Shown one piece after another: positions 8,113 through 17,190 of a DNA stretch of 64,000 nucleotides; position 1 is the stretch's first letter; each line of letters starts with the position of its first letter. The DNA comes from Mycobacteroides chelonae (GTDB taxonomy: Bacteria > Actinomycetota > Actinomycetes > Mycobacteriales > Mycobacteriaceae). The translations under genes and the position numbers were made by a program. The stretch is from positions 4,712,001 through 4,776,000 of the forward strand of contig NZ_CP050145.1 of NCBI RefSeq assembly GCF_016767715.1. Reading direction: 5' to 3'. A model generated the notes under the pieces. That model was given only the letters and a program-made list of their open reading frames with translations, made no database searches and had not been told where the DNA came from.

Positions 8113-9689
8113 TTCGGGATCACCTCACCCCATGGCCGATAGCGCGTTTCTCCACCGAACGATATTCGGTTGTTGACGAAATCATCCTTCGGGATTGTCA
8201 TCTTCTGTCCAGAAGAGGGCTCGTAGATTTCCAGTGAGTCGCCCTGCATTCCTGTCACCAAGACGATGTGCCCGTTCACTCCGCTGCCGACGAACAGCGG
8301 AACTGACTGACCGGACTGGACAGCCGCTGTGATCGCCTGATAGTCCCCAGACGGGCCCAGCGGATTAGCCACCTCGAATCGATACGCGCTGCCCGGGACA
8401 CCAGGACCGCCGGGCTTGCCCATCTCATCAGCGGCGCCTCCCGGGGGTGTCCCCAACGACTCGGGCCAGGTCGTGCCCCAACCCGGGACGATCGCGTTGT
8501 TCGTCGAATCGTGCATCTTCTTGGCTTCATCCGCGAACTTGGATGTGACCTCGGCGCTGGTTATCGATTGTCCAGACTGTGGCGGTTCGGACCCGGTCGC
8601 GTCATATCCCGTGAGCATCTTCATCGCGTACACCGGATCGTTGATCATCTTGGCGACAACAAGCGAGGAAGACCCGCAGGTGGTGCCATCGGGTTGCGTC
8701 AGGACGCCCGGATGATTCTTCGCGTACTCCACCGGGTCAAGCTCACGCACCTGCTGATCGTCCATGAGCGCCAACTTGTCCGAGAAGCGTTGCAGCGTAT
8801 TAATATCCCCGCCCCGCGCGAGGGCGGAGATGATCCAGTTCCGTCGGGCCTCATCCTTCGCGTTGTCGAGCATCGCTTGCGCCTTGGCGCGATCCTCGGG
8901 GCTCATCGCCGCCAGGTTGGCATCTGCGCGCTCCTGCACGCCCGGCCGCAAACCGGTTCCGTCCTTATGACCATCCGGATCGTCCTTGACGCCGGACCAA
9001 TTGTTGACCGAACCGATCGCACCTGCCGCCACGGAGGTGTGGTCGGGCAGCGTTATGCCCTCCACCGCTTTCCCGAGTTCACCCTTCGCGGTGTTCACCG
9101 CCTTGTCGGCGTCCCCATACGCGCCCGCGAGTTCTTCGACACCGTGCACGACATCGCCCACAAGCTTCCGGACATATGGGATGGCGTCCCATGGCGCCTT
9201 GGGGATGTTGCCCCAGTCGACGTCGTCCTTGAGCGAGGCGAATGCGTTATGCCACCGTTCCCGCGCCTTCTCCATCGACCCGCCAAACGTGTCGAGCGAG
9301 GCTGCCACCCCGGTAGCGGCCGGACCGATCGTCGTGGATCGTGTCTTGAAGTTCGCGATGCTGGTGCGCGCCTTATCCCCGGTCGTCTCACCGTACGGAT
9401 CACCCGGCGTACGCCCCCACACCGTTTCGGGGATCGTGTTCTGAGCCTGCTGAACATCGTTGGCGTGCCATTCCCCCATAGCGGGCGCCATTTCCCGCCA
9501 GCGAGCGGCTACCTCGCGCACGGTCGCCGGGTCCGGAGGAGGTGGCTCGGTGGCCACCGCGATGACCTTCCGGACAGCACTGACGACCTTGCGCGCTATC
9601 GGCCAGACCGTGCTCACGGTGATCTCGCCGATCTGTCGCAGGTCGGCGATTACCTGCTCCAGCTGTTTTTGCGTGTCACCCAGCGTCAT
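8109..9689 (-). CDS. putative type VII-associated effector with C39/papain-like peptidase domain
   Basis: 526 residues with no signal peptide. Residues 1-230 are helical, with a VWG motif near 90-92 and a WHNAF segment, resembling the WXG/LXG-type front ends of type VII substrates. Residues about 320-526 look like a papain-fold domain: DGTTCGSSSL (Cys338), NGHIVLVTG (His474) and IYEPSSGQ (Glu490 in the usual Asp position). Between 400 and 435 is a Gly/Pro-rich linker. It follows a WXG100-sized gene by 12 bases and overlaps the exported-protein gene. Role as toxin or processing peptidase is inference; the fold assignment rests on motif order only. Confidence 0.65.
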   Translation of the reverse strand: MTLGDTQKQLEQVIADLRQIGEITVSTVWPIARKVVSAVRKVIAVATEPPPPDPATVREVAARWREMAPAMGEWHANDVQQAQNTIPETVWGRTPGDPYGETTGDKARTSIANFKTRSTTIGPAATGVAASLDTFGGSMEKARERWHNAFASLKDDVDWGNIPKAPWDAIPYVRKLVGDVVHGVEELAGAYGDADKAVNTAKGELGKAVEGITLPDHTSVAAGAIGSVNNWSGVKDDPDGHKDGTGLRPGVQERADANLAAMSPEDRAKAQAMLDNAKDEARRNWIISALARGGDINTLQRFSDKLALMDDQQVRELDPVEYAKNHPGVLTQPDGTTCGSSSLVVAKMINDPVYAMKMLTGYDATGSEPPQSGQSITSAEVTSKFADEAKKMHDSTNNAIVPGWGTTWPESLGTPPGGAADEMGKPGGPGVPGSAYRFEVANPLGPSGDYQAITAAVQSGQSVPLFVGSGVNGHIVLVTGMQGDSLEIYEPSSGQKMTIPKDDFVNNRISFGGETRYRPWGEVIPK

Positions 9690-9701
9690 CGCGCGCCGGC
9701 C

Positions 9702-9998
9702 CTAGTTGAGCACCGGAAACTTGATTCCGGTGTCGCTGAGATTGCCCGCATTGCGCTGATCCATCTCGACAAGCGCCTTGGTGCACGACCGGATGTTCTG
9801 CGAGATCTCTTTTTGCACAGCGGTAACCGTGCTGAGCGCGCCGGACACCCGGCTCCGCGCAGCGTTCATGGCATCGCTCAGGTCACCGAGGTCCTTGCCC
9901 TCCGTGGCACGCAACTTTCCCTTGGCGAACTCGACATGGGTATCCGTTGCGTCGAGTTGTGCCGCGCATTTCTCCGTAGCTACCGGGTCGATCTTCAT
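9702..9998 (-). CDS. WXG100-sized helical protein, candidate type VII secretion partner
   Basis: 98-residue all-helical protein with no signal peptide, the size of ESAT-6-like partners. It has no Trp-X-Gly motif, so membership of the WXG100 family is not proven; two helices appear around residues 8-35 and 45-80, separated by a turn near GKDLGD. ATG at 9998 has a strong GGAGGGGG site in front. It is the first gene of a three-gene cassette with the cysteine-peptidase-like protein and the exported protein, which is the usual order for a small partner followed by a large effector. Confidence 0.6.
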   Translation of the reverse strand: MKIDPVATEKCAAQLDATDTHVEFAKGKLRATEGKDLGDLSDAMNAARSRVSGALSTVTAVQKEISQNIRSCTKALVEMDQRNAGNLSDTGIKFPVLN

Positions 9999-10076
9999 GG
10001 GCTCCCCCTCCAGACATGCCCTTTCCGCATGTTAGCCCGGAACCGGTGGCCCAACCACCCCTTGGGGATAGACCAC

Positions 10077-11003
10077 TTAGCGCGGCAGAGCAGCGGTGAG
10101 GTAGTTGCCCTGCTCGATGAGTTCGACGACGTCCTGCGGCAGATCCGGAATGTCGATTCCGTAGGCCGCAGCCAGTTCCAGCGCATGTGCGCCGTGCACC
10201 GTCCACCCGCGCGCGGCGAACCACTCTGCGACGTCAGCCCGCTCTTCGTCGTAGAACAACGAACTGATGTCCACCTTCGACATGGGATGGCTATCGTCGG
10301 CGTACTTCTTCTGGACCTCACCCCACTTGGCGATATCGGGCCGGCCGCGCGTGGCTTCCACGGCAACCTGGCTGCCCGGCGCCGAGAGCGCGGCAACCCG
10401 CTCGAACAGCAGATCCTGTGCCGCAGACGGCAGGTAGACGATCAAGCCCTCCGCCGACCACGCCGTCGGAGCCTCAGGGTCGAAGCCTGCGGCGAGTAGA
10501 GCGGCAGGCCAATCGTCGCGCAGGTCCACGATGACCTCACGCCGGTCACTCGTGGGGGTGGCGCCCTGTTCGGCCAGCACACGGTCCTTGAACTCCAGCA
10601 CCTTGGGCTGATCCAACTCGAAGACCTTGGTGCCTTCCGGCCACGGCAACCGATGCGCCCGCACATCCAGCCCGGCAGCGAGGATCACTGCCTGCGTGCA
10701 GCCGGACTTGGTTGCGTTTACGAAGAATTCGTCGAAAAACCTGCTACGAAGACCGATCTGGCGAAATGCGGTCGTCGGGTTCAGCGCCTGGGCATCGGGA
10801 TTGTCCAGCAGCCCAATCAGATGCGGCTCACCGGCGGCCCGCACGAAATGCTCCGCGTACTCGTCGCGCACCAGGGGATCAGGCTGCGCGTTCTCGACCG
10901 CGCGAGCCGCCGCGACGCCCAGGGCGGTGAACCCGACGCTCGACACAATGTCCCAGGAATCGCCCTCGCTGCGCGACCAGTCCTTGTCCTCGATATTGGT
11001 CAT
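10077..11003 (-). CDS. class I SAM-dependent methyltransferase, TIGR00027/leucine carboxyl methyltransferase-like (paralogue 1)
   Basis: Putative O-methyltransferase of the large mycobacterial TIGR00027 family (PF04072 superfamily), 308 residues. Seen: N-terminal EGDSWDIVSSVG, SAM-binding VILAAGLDVRAHRLPWPEG, acidic FELDQPKVLEFK, and AEGLIVYLPSAAQDLLFERV. The substrate is unknown for the family. It is closest in this window to paralogue 2 next door (both begin with an EDK-WSRSEGDSWDIVSS pattern), pointing to a local duplication. It follows paralogue 2 by 10 bases. Confidence 0.88.
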   Translation of the reverse strand: MTNIEDKDWSRSEGDSWDIVSSVGFTALGVAAARAVENAQPDPLVRDEYAEHFVRAAGEPHLIGLLDNPDAQALNPTTAFRQIGLRSRFFDEFFVNATKSGCTQAVILAAGLDVRAHRLPWPEGTKVFELDQPKVLEFKDRVLAEQGATPTSDRREVIVDLRDDWPAALLAAGFDPEAPTAWSAEGLIVYLPSAAQDLLFERVAALSAPGSQVAVEATRGRPDIAKWGEVQKKYADDSHPMSKVDISSLFYDEERADVAEWFAARGWTVHGAHALELAAAYGIDIPDLPQDVVELIEQGNYLTAALPR

Positions 11004-11013
11004 AACGTTCCTT

Positions 11014-11940
11014 TCAAGCAGGCAGTGTGCAGGTCAGGTAATGCATCGAACCGGCGAGCTCCCGGATGTCCTCGGGGACTTCCGGATACTGCACGCCATA
11101 GCGTTCTGCCAGATCAAACATGTCCACCCCCAGCGTGTTCCATCCTCGTGTGGAGAACCACTCGACGGGCGGTGTCTTCTCCTCGTCGTAGAACAGCTCG
11201 GTGATGTCGATCTTGCCGAAGGTGTCCTTCTCGGATCGGTACTTCTGCTCGACCTTGGCGAATTGACTCACGCCCAGCACGCCCGTGGGGCCCTCGATCG
11301 CGGCACGACTGCCGGGGGCCGACAACTCAACAATCCTCTCGAACAACAGTTCCTGCGCGACGGCAGGCAGATACGGCAGCAGTCCTTCGGCTGACCATGC
11401 GGTGGGCTGGCTGGGATCAAATCCAGCCTCCTTGAGCGCGGCCGGCCAGTCATCACGCAGGTCCACGGCCACCGCCCGACGATCACTGGTCGGCGCTGCG
11501 CCCTGCTCGGCATACACCCGGTCCTTGAAGGCCAAGACCTCTGGCTGATCCAGCTCGTAGACCGTGACCCCGGCGGGCCAGGGCAGCCGATGTGCCCGTG
11601 CGTCCAATCCGGCGGCAAGGATGACGGCTTGCCGGATGCCAGAGGCGGCGGCATCCAGGAAGAATTCATCGAAGAACCGGCTGCGCATACCCATCCCACG
11701 CAGATACTCGAACGGGGAGGCCCGGGGCACATCGCGTTTGGTGATCGTATCGATCAAATGCGGTTCTCCCGCTGCGAGCACGAAATGCTTGGCGAACGGG
11801 TCGACGATCAGCGCGTCCGGTCGCTCGCTCTCCACGGCACGCTGCGCACTGACCCCCAACGCGGTGTACCCCACGCTGGACACAATGTCCCAGGAATCCC
11901 CCTCGCTGCGCGACCAGTTCTTATCCTCGACGTCTGTCAT
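11014..11940 (-). CDS. class I SAM-dependent methyltransferase, TIGR00027 family (paralogue 2)
   Basis: 308 residues, the same length as its downstream neighbour. Seen: RSEGDSWDIVSSVGYTALG, the SAM loop LAAGLDARAHRLPWPAG, YELDQPEVLAFK and AEGLLPYLPAVAQELLFERI. It sits 9 bases after paralogue 3 and 10 bases before paralogue 1, so all are probably one transcript. The last 40 residues differ most from paralogue 1, in the region that may form the substrate pocket. Confidence 0.88.
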   Translation of the reverse strand: MTDVEDKNWSRSEGDSWDIVSSVGYTALGVSAQRAVESERPDALIVDPFAKHFVLAAGEPHLIDTITKRDVPRASPFEYLRGMGMRSRFFDEFFLDAAASGIRQAVILAAGLDARAHRLPWPAGVTVYELDQPEVLAFKDRVYAEQGAAPTSDRRAVAVDLRDDWPAALKEAGFDPSQPTAWSAEGLLPYLPAVAQELLFERIVELSAPGSRAAIEGPTGVLGVSQFAKVEQKYRSEKDTFGKIDITELFYDEEKTPPVEWFSTRGWNTLGVDMFDLAERYGVQYPEVPEDIRELAGSMHYLTCTLPA

Positions 11941-11949
11941 GGCGTCCTC

Positions 11950-12843
11950 TCAGCTTGTCCGGGTAGCGGTGAAAAACTTTGTACGCAGCAGTGTTTCGAA
12001 TGATCGGGGTATTTCCCCGAACGGCCTGCCGTATCCCACGGCCGCCTCCACAAGGTCGATTCCCGCGACGGTCCAGCCTCTTTCAGCAAGCCACGACGTG
12101 GTATCTCGCCGGGGATCGTCGTACCAGAGTTCGGAGACCTTCGGCTGACCAGGAGAATCTGCATGCGACGGCATGTCCCGCTCAAACTGTGCAATCTCCC
12201 CGGGCAAGGGACCCAGCTCGGCCGCGATCCGGCTTCCGGGAGCCGACAGCTCATGCAACTTCTCGAAAAGTGCGTCCTGTGCCACCCCGGGCAGGTAGGG
12301 CAACAGCCCTTCCAGAGCCCATGCGGTGGCCTGTTCGGGATCGAACCCGGCCCCCACCAACGCATTCGGCCAGTCATCACGCAGGTCGACGGCCACCGGC
12401 ACCCGACCGGCCGCCGGACCAGCCTCCGCCCCGGCGAGTACTTGATCTTTGAATTCGAGAACCCGCGGTTGGTCCACCTCGAAGACGGTCGTACCCGTGG
12501 GCCAGGGCAATCGGTACGCACGGGCGTCTAATCCTGCGGCCAGAATGACCACTTGCCGCACCCCGGCTCCGGCCGCATCGGCAAAGAAGTTGTCGAAGAA
12601 TCGCGTCCGCACACCGACCCAACTGGCATTGGCACCGGCGAGGCCGCTGATGTCGCCGGCGGCCACGGCTTGGGCCAATTGCGGTTCGCCGGCGGCGGCA
12701 ACGAACTTCTCGGCGTACTCGTCGTGTGCCAGTGGCGGATCCAGTTTCGCGTCGAGTGCTCGAGCGGCCGCGACCGCCAGCGCGGTGTAGCCGACGCTCG
12801 TGACGATGTCCCAGGTGTCTCCGTCGGTGCGCGCCATGGTCAT
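11950..12843 (-). CDS. class I SAM-dependent methyltransferase, TIGR00027 family (paralogue 3)
   Basis: 297 residues, the shortest of the six in the window. Seen: RTDGDTWDIVTSVGYTALA, LAAGLDARAYRLPWPTG, FEVDQPRVLEFK and LEGLLPYLPGVAQDALFEKL (Leu replaces the usual Ala before EGLL). Its ATG overlaps the stop of paralogue 4 by 4 bases, so it is translationally coupled. An internal ATG two codons later is equally possible as start. Confidence 0.88.
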   Translation of the reverse strand: MTMARTDGDTWDIVTSVGYTALAVAAARALDAKLDPPLAHDEYAEKFVAAAGEPQLAQAVAAGDISGLAGANASWVGVRTRFFDNFFADAAGAGVRQVVILAAGLDARAYRLPWPTGTTVFEVDQPRVLEFKDQVLAGAEAGPAAGRVPVAVDLRDDWPNALVGAGFDPEQATAWALEGLLPYLPGVAQDALFEKLHELSAPGSRIAAELGPLPGEIAQFERDMPSHADSPGQPKVSELWYDDPRRDTTSWLAERGWTVAGIDLVEAAVGYGRPFGEIPRSFETLLRTKFFTATRTS

Positions 12844-13787
12844 GCCCCCAGAGATGCGGTGAAGTACCGGCTCTGCCCCATGGCATCCGTCAGCTCATGC
12901 TCACCGGCCAACGGAGCCCGGTTGTACCGCTTCAGCAGTTCACCCGCTGTGGTGGCCTCGACGGTCCAGCCGTGCCCGGTTAGCCACTGCGCCGGATCCT
13001 CGCGCTCGTCGGCGAACCAGAGGCTCGATGGGGGTGCGTCCTCCTCGACGATGCTCTTGAATATCCGGCGCAGTGCGCCGTCTTCGTTCTCCATAGCGCT
13101 CGACATCCGATCTGCCTGGGTACCGGGGGCACCGAAATCCTCTACGGCAACACGGCTTCCGGCCGCGGACAGCATGACAATGCGCTGGAACAGCAGGTCT
13201 TGCGCGGTACCGGGCAGGAACGGAAGCAGCCCCTCGGCCAGCCAGGCCGTCGGCTGGGTGGCGTCGAAACCCGCCGCTGTGAGCGCCTCGGGCCAATCGT
13301 CGCGGAGGTCGACGTGCAGGTCGTGGACGGTAGTCGTGGCCCGCACCCCGTGCTCGTCGAGAACCTGTTTCTTGAACTCGAGCACCTTCGGAAGGTCAAG
13401 CTCATAGACCGTGGTGCCCGGCGCCCAGGGCAGCCGATACCCGCGGACGTCGAGGCCCGCCGCCAGGATCACCGCCTGGCGCACACCCGCATTTCCCGCA
13501 GCCAGGAAGAACTCGTCGAAGTACTTCGTCCGCGCCCCCAGATAACTCGAGAACAGCTGCACGTCGGGCTCCTGGGCGACAGTGGGGTCCTCCAGGAGCT
13601 CGGAAAAGATCGGCGCCTCAGTCTTGGTCGCAGCCACAAAGTGCTGCGCATAGTCGTCCCGCGCAAGCGGCTCTGCCTTACGCGCCTCGACAGCACGCAT
13701 GGCAGAGACGATGAGCGCAGTCGCGCCCACGCTCGTCACGATGTCCCAGGTGTCACCTTCGGTTCTGGCCACAGCAGTGTCTCCCAT
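12840..13787 (-). CDS. class I SAM-dependent methyltransferase, TIGR00027 family (paralogue 4)
   Basis: About 315 residues; first gene of the tandem array. Seen: RTEGDTWDIVTSVGATALI, LAAGLDVRGYRLPWAPG, YELDLPKVLEFKK and AEGLLPFLPGTAQDLLFQRI. I use the ATG at 13787; a GTG at 13772 is better placed behind a GGGAG sequence and may be the true start, which would lose only five residues. The array promoter should lie in 13788-13928. Confidence 0.86.
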   Translation of the reverse strand: MGDTAVARTEGDTWDIVTSVGATALIVSAMRAVEARKAEPLARDDYAQHFVAATKTEAPIFSELLEDPTVAQEPDVQLFSSYLGARTKYFDEFFLAAGNAGVRQAVILAAGLDVRGYRLPWAPGTTVYELDLPKVLEFKKQVLDEHGVRATTTVHDLHVDLRDDWPEALTAAGFDATQPTAWLAEGLLPFLPGTAQDLLFQRIVMLSAAGSRVAVEDFGAPGTQADRMSSAMENEDGALRRIFKSIVEEDAPPSSLWFADEREDPAQWLTGHGWTVEATTAGELLKRYNRAPLAGEHELTDAMGQSRYFTASLGA

Positions 13788-13928
13788 CAAACGCGCATGT
13801 CAGGTGTGCGTACATCTAAAAATGCAGGTCACGGGGTTTTACCCATGAAAAGTTTGCACAACTAACTACAGTACGCCGATTGACTGGGAGCGCCACTGAT
13901 CCTTTTCGAGATGACAGATGCGAGAGGA

Positions 13929-14687
13929 CTACTTGCCCTTCCAGACGGGTGCACGCTTCTCGGCGAACGCCTGCGCGCCCTCCTTGGCATCCTCGGAGAC
14001 GAAGATCGGCATGAGGATCTCGCCCTGCTTGGCGAAGGCTTCCTCAGGGGCCCAGCTTGCCGACTCGATGACAATGCGCTTGGTGGCCGCGACGGCTAGG
14101 GGCCCATTGGCGGTGATCTTGGCAGCCAACTCCAGCGCGGCCTCCAGTGCCTGACCATCGTCGACGAGCCGGTTGATGAATCCGTACCTGGCGGCGTCCT
14201 CCGCGGTGAACGAGTCTCCGGTGAGCGCCAACTCCATGGCTACCTGGTACGGGATTCGCTTCGGCAGACGCAACAGGCCACCGGCGCCGGCCACCAGACC
14301 ACGTTTGACCTCGGGGATGCCGAACTTGGCACTCCGGCCGGCCACCACCAGATCACAGGACAGTACGAGTTCAGTGCCGCCTGCCAGGGCGAAGCCCTCC
14401 ACCGCGGCGATGATCGGCTTACGCGGCGGCACATTGGTGAAACCAAGGCCGCGCTCGGACAGTACCGCCTCGCCGCTTACGAATGCCTTGAGATCCATTC
14501 CCGCACAAAAATTTCCACCCGAGCCGGTGATGATGGCGACGGACAGGTCGTCGGAGCTGTCCAGCTGATCCGCCGCTGCGGCGAGCCCCTGGCTGACGGC
14601 CCTGTTTACCGCGTTACGCGCGTCCGGACGGTTGATGGTGATCAATAGGACACGGTCACGCTGTTCGATCAGGACTTCGTCGGCCAT
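13929..14687 (-). CDS. enoyl-CoA hydratase/isomerase family protein, EchA1-like
   Basis: Crotonase-fold enzyme, 252 residues, likely acting on fatty acyl-CoA in beta-oxidation. Seen: ITINRPDARNAVN, the oxyanion loop GSGGNFCAGMDLKAF, the second oxyanion segment AVEGFALAGGTELVLSCDL, and GIPEVKRGL. Both Glu positions used for hydration are kept (in GGTEL and GIPEV). From memory the closest M. tuberculosis protein is EchA1 (Rv0222). It is downstream of the APH-type kinase by 39 bases on the same strand. Confidence 0.9.
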   Translation of the reverse strand: MADEVLIEQRDRVLLITINRPDARNAVNRAVSQGLAAAADQLDSSDDLSVAIITGSGGNFCAGMDLKAFVSGEAVLSERGLGFTNVPPRKPIIAAVEGFALAGGTELVLSCDLVVAGRSAKFGIPEVKRGLVAGAGGLLRLPKRIPYQVAMELALTGDSFTAEDAARYGFINRLVDDGQALEAALELAAKITANGPLAVAATKRIVIESASWAPEEAFAKQGEILMPIFVSEDAKEGAQAFAEKRAPVWKGK

Positions 14688-14726
14688 GACATTCCTCCAG
14701 GTGGTCGGTGAGTTTGTTTCTTGATG

Positions 14727-15818
14727 CTAGCTAGTAGCAGGAATCAGGCTGCGAGCCACCGAAAGTAGCCTCGGAACACCCTGGTCCAGCTCGGCGAAGA
14801 AGGGGTCGTCGGTGGTTCCGGCGAGATGGCGCTGATAGGACACCTCCAGCAAGGTGGCGAGCTTCCACCCACCCAGCACCTGGTAGTAGATCAAATCCTC
14901 TGGTGTCCAATAGCTTTGGTCGCCAGTTCGGGCTCCACGGTAGGCCTCGGCGATCTCGACGTGCGAGGGGCAACCCTCTTGCGCGGTCACCGAACCGGTG
15001 AGCTCCGACATGGCGACCTCCCCTCCCGGCTCGGGGGTCATGTACAGCAGATATCCCAGGTCCGCCAGTGGATCGCCGACGGTCGCCATCTCCCAATCCA
15101 GCACCGCGGTAATCCGCGCCGTGGCCGCGTCGACCAGCACGTTGTCCAGCTTGTAGTCGCCGTGCACGACGGCCGCGGGGCGGTCTCCCGGATAGTTCTG
15201 GGTGAGCCACGCGGTAATGGCCGTGTGATCCTCCAGATCACGGCCGGTGGGCAGCTCCTTGATGGACTCCCATTGCCCACCCCATGTCTTCAATTGTCGT
15301 GCTAAGTAACCTGATTCACGACCCAACTTGGCCTCCACCAACCGCATCGGGTCCGCATTGTGAATTTCGGCCAATGCGACCGCCAGATCGAGCACCAGCT
15401 CCCGGCGCGCCGTGCCGACGAACCACTCCGGCGAGACGTCCCTGATCACCTCGCCTTCCTGACGCTCCATCAAATAGAACGGGGCGCCGAAGATCTCCGC
15501 ATCGGTGCTGGCCAGCGTCACGCGCGGAACCCGCACCTGGGCCGCGCTGAGCGCGTCGAGCACCCGGTACTCACGCATCACGTCGTGCGCACCGGCCTGC
15601 AGCCGTCCAAACGGTGGGCGCCGCATAATCCACTGCACACCAGAGCTTCCCGTGACCACATAGGTCAGATTCGAATGTCCGGCCGAGAGCCTCCGGACGC
15701 TGACCTCCTCCCCTAGCTCGCGGTTGAGGTACGCCAGCAGGCTCGCGGGAATGGCATCGGCGTCCAGCGACACGTCGCCGGCGGGGCCTTCGGGTGAAGC
15801 GGACACGTCCTTGTGCAT
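14727..15818 (-). CDS. APH-type phosphotransferase family protein (acyl-CoA metabolism kinase-like)
   Basis: Protein-kinase-like fold of the aminoglycoside phosphotransferase/choline kinase superfamily, 363 residues. Seen: the catalytic loop VVHGDYKLDNVLVD, the metal-binding LDWEMATVGDPLADLGYL, and an N-terminal ATP lobe with the strand LTYVVTGSSGVQWIMRRPP. Members of this subgroup often sit near acyl-CoA dehydrogenase and crotonase genes (ACAD10/11-like), and here a crotonase follows. It is probably not an antibiotic-resistance enzyme. Divergent from the NupG-like transporter, with about 100 bases between. Confidence 0.82.
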   Translation of the reverse strand: MHKDVSASPEGPAGDVSLDADAIPASLLAYLNRELGEEVSVRRLSAGHSNLTYVVTGSSGVQWIMRRPPFGRLQAGAHDVMREYRVLDALSAAQVRVPRVTLASTDAEIFGAPFYLMERQEGEVIRDVSPEWFVGTARRELVLDLAVALAEIHNADPMRLVEAKLGRESGYLARQLKTWGGQWESIKELPTGRDLEDHTAITAWLTQNYPGDRPAAVVHGDYKLDNVLVDAATARITAVLDWEMATVGDPLADLGYLLYMTPEPGGEVAMSELTGSVTAQEGCPSHVEIAEAYRGARTGDQSYWTPEDLIYYQVLGGWKLATLLEVSYQRHLAGTTDDPFFAELDQGVPRLLSVARSLIPATS

Positions 15819-15921
15819 GGGTCATGTTTACCTGACGGCACAAACGATCAGTGAGGGGCCGGGACATTCCTTAGCGGTTCGCGCTGCCAACTGGGCCGAT
15901 GTCCCCCACTATTGGTGTCCA

Positions 15922-17190
15922 ATGAACCTCTCTACCCGCCTCATCGTCATGAACTTCCTGCAGTTCTTCGTGTGGGGAGCCTGGCTGTTGACGCTCGGGG
16001 CGTACTGGTTCAACGCGAAGCACTGGTCGGGAGCGCACTTCGGGGCGGTCTTCTCCACCATGGGTATTGCCGCGATCCTGACGCCGCCGATCATGGGGGT
16101 GATCGCCGACAAATGGGTGAACGCCGAAAAGCTCTACGGGATCTTGCATCTGGGCGGAGCCGCAGCGCTGTTCAGCCTCCCCCAGGTGAACAGCCCCACC
16201 GTCTTCTTCTGGGTTCTGCTGCTCAACATGCTGTGTTACATGCCGTCGCTGTCCCTGGCCATCACCGTTGCCTTCAACGCCCTCAAGGATGCCGGCAAGG
16301 ACACCGTCGTCAGCTTCCCGCCGATCCGCGTGTGGGGCACCGTCGGATTCATCGCCGCATTACATACGGTGAGCCTGCTGAAGCTGGAAACCTCGGCCGG
16401 CCAGTTCTACGTCGCCGGAACGGCGGCGCTGCTCCTGGGGCTCTACGCGTTCACGCTACCCAGCTGTCCCCCGAAGCTGGACCGCACGCGCAGCACCACA
16501 TTCGCCGACAGATTCGGCCTCACTGCCTTCACCCTGTTCCGTCACCGCAATATGGCCGTCTTCTTCGTCTTCGCGATGCTGCTCGGCGGTGCGCTGCAAC
16601 TCACCAATGCCTACGGCGACACGTTCCTGCACGACTTCGCCGCCATCGACGAGTACAAGGGCCTCTTCACCGTCGAGCATCCAGCGATCATCATGTCCAT
16701 CTCACAGATCTCCGAGACGCTGTTCATCCTGGCCATCCCATTTTTCTTGCGCCACTTTGGAATCAAGGGGGTCATGCTCATGAGCATGACCGCTTGGACA
16801 TTGCGCTTCGGGCTGTTCGCCTATGGCAATCCCGGCGCCGGGCTCTGGATGATCGTGTTGTCCTGCATCGTCTACGGCATGGCCTTCGACTTCTTCAATG
16901 TCTCAGGCCAGCTGTTCGTCGAGGACCAGTGCGACCCCGCGATCCGGGCGAGCGCGCAGGGCCTGTTCATGTTGATGACCAATGGGGTCGGCGCCATGCT
17001 GGGCAGTCTCATCAGTGGAGCCGTCATCGAGTACTTCTTCACCTATCCGGATCAGAGCAAGGACTGGCATGGCATCTGGTTGAGCTTCGCCGCGTACTCG
17101 TTGGTGGTCACGATCGCGTTCTTCCTGCTGTTCCGCCACAAACCGGGCGAGAACGCCGTCAAAAACGCGCCCGCTACCGTGGGGGTGTGA
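15922..17190 (+). CDS. NupG/XapB-type nucleoside:H+ symporter (MFS)
   Basis: Major facilitator superfamily permease, 422 residues, about 12 helices. It resembles E. coli NupG along its length: MNLSTRLIVMNFLQFFVWG at the start, GIAAILTPPIMGVIADKW, FPPIRVWGTVGFIAA, IIMSISQISETLFILAIPFF, MAFDFFNVSGQLFVE and IRASAQGLFMLMTNG. Such close likeness to a proteobacterial transporter is notable in a mycobacterium. The frame is open upstream to 15724, but ATG at 15922 matches the family N-terminus; no strong ribosome binding site is visible. The last bases overlap ptpB by 4. Confidence 0.88.
   Translation: MNLSTRLIVMNFLQFFVWGAWLLTLGAYWFNAKHWSGAHFGAVFSTMGIAAILTPPIMGVIADKWVNAEKLYGILHLGGAAALFSLPQVNSPTVFFWVLLLNMLCYMPSLSLAITVAFNALKDAGKDTVVSFPPIRVWGTVGFIAALHTVSLLKLETSAGQFYVAGTAALLLGLYAFTLPSCPPKLDRTRSTTFADRFGLTAFTLFRHRNMAVFFVFAMLLGGALQLTNAYGDTFLHDFAAIDEYKGLFTVEHPAIIMSISQISETLFILAIPFFLRHFGIKGVMLMSMTAWTLRFGLFAYGNPGAGLWMIVLSCIVYGMAFDFFNVSGQLFVEDQCDPAIRASAQGLFMLMTNGVGAMLGSLISGAVIEYFFTYPDQSKDWHGIWLSFAAYSLVVTIAFFLLFRHKPGENAVKNAPATVGV

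Noticed and set aside
10041..10059. GGTGG-CCCAA-CCACC hairpin after the methyltransferase array
   Set aside because: Only five pairs with no supporting features; too weak to call a terminator.
8511..10499. 662-residue open frame on the plus strand
   Set aside because: It lies opposite the cysteine-peptidase-like gene, the WXG100-sized gene and a methyltransferase, all well supported by motifs; the translation is Arg/His-rich with no domain, as expected for a high-GC antisense frame.
14727..15818. aminoglycoside resistance gene
   Set aside because: It has the kinase fold but lies with acyl-CoA genes and matches the ACAD10-like group, not known resistance enzymes.
15912..17186. upstream extension of the ptpB frame through the transporter gene
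   Set aside because: The extension is a shifted reading of the NupG-like gene. PtpB homology begins just after the GTG at 17187.
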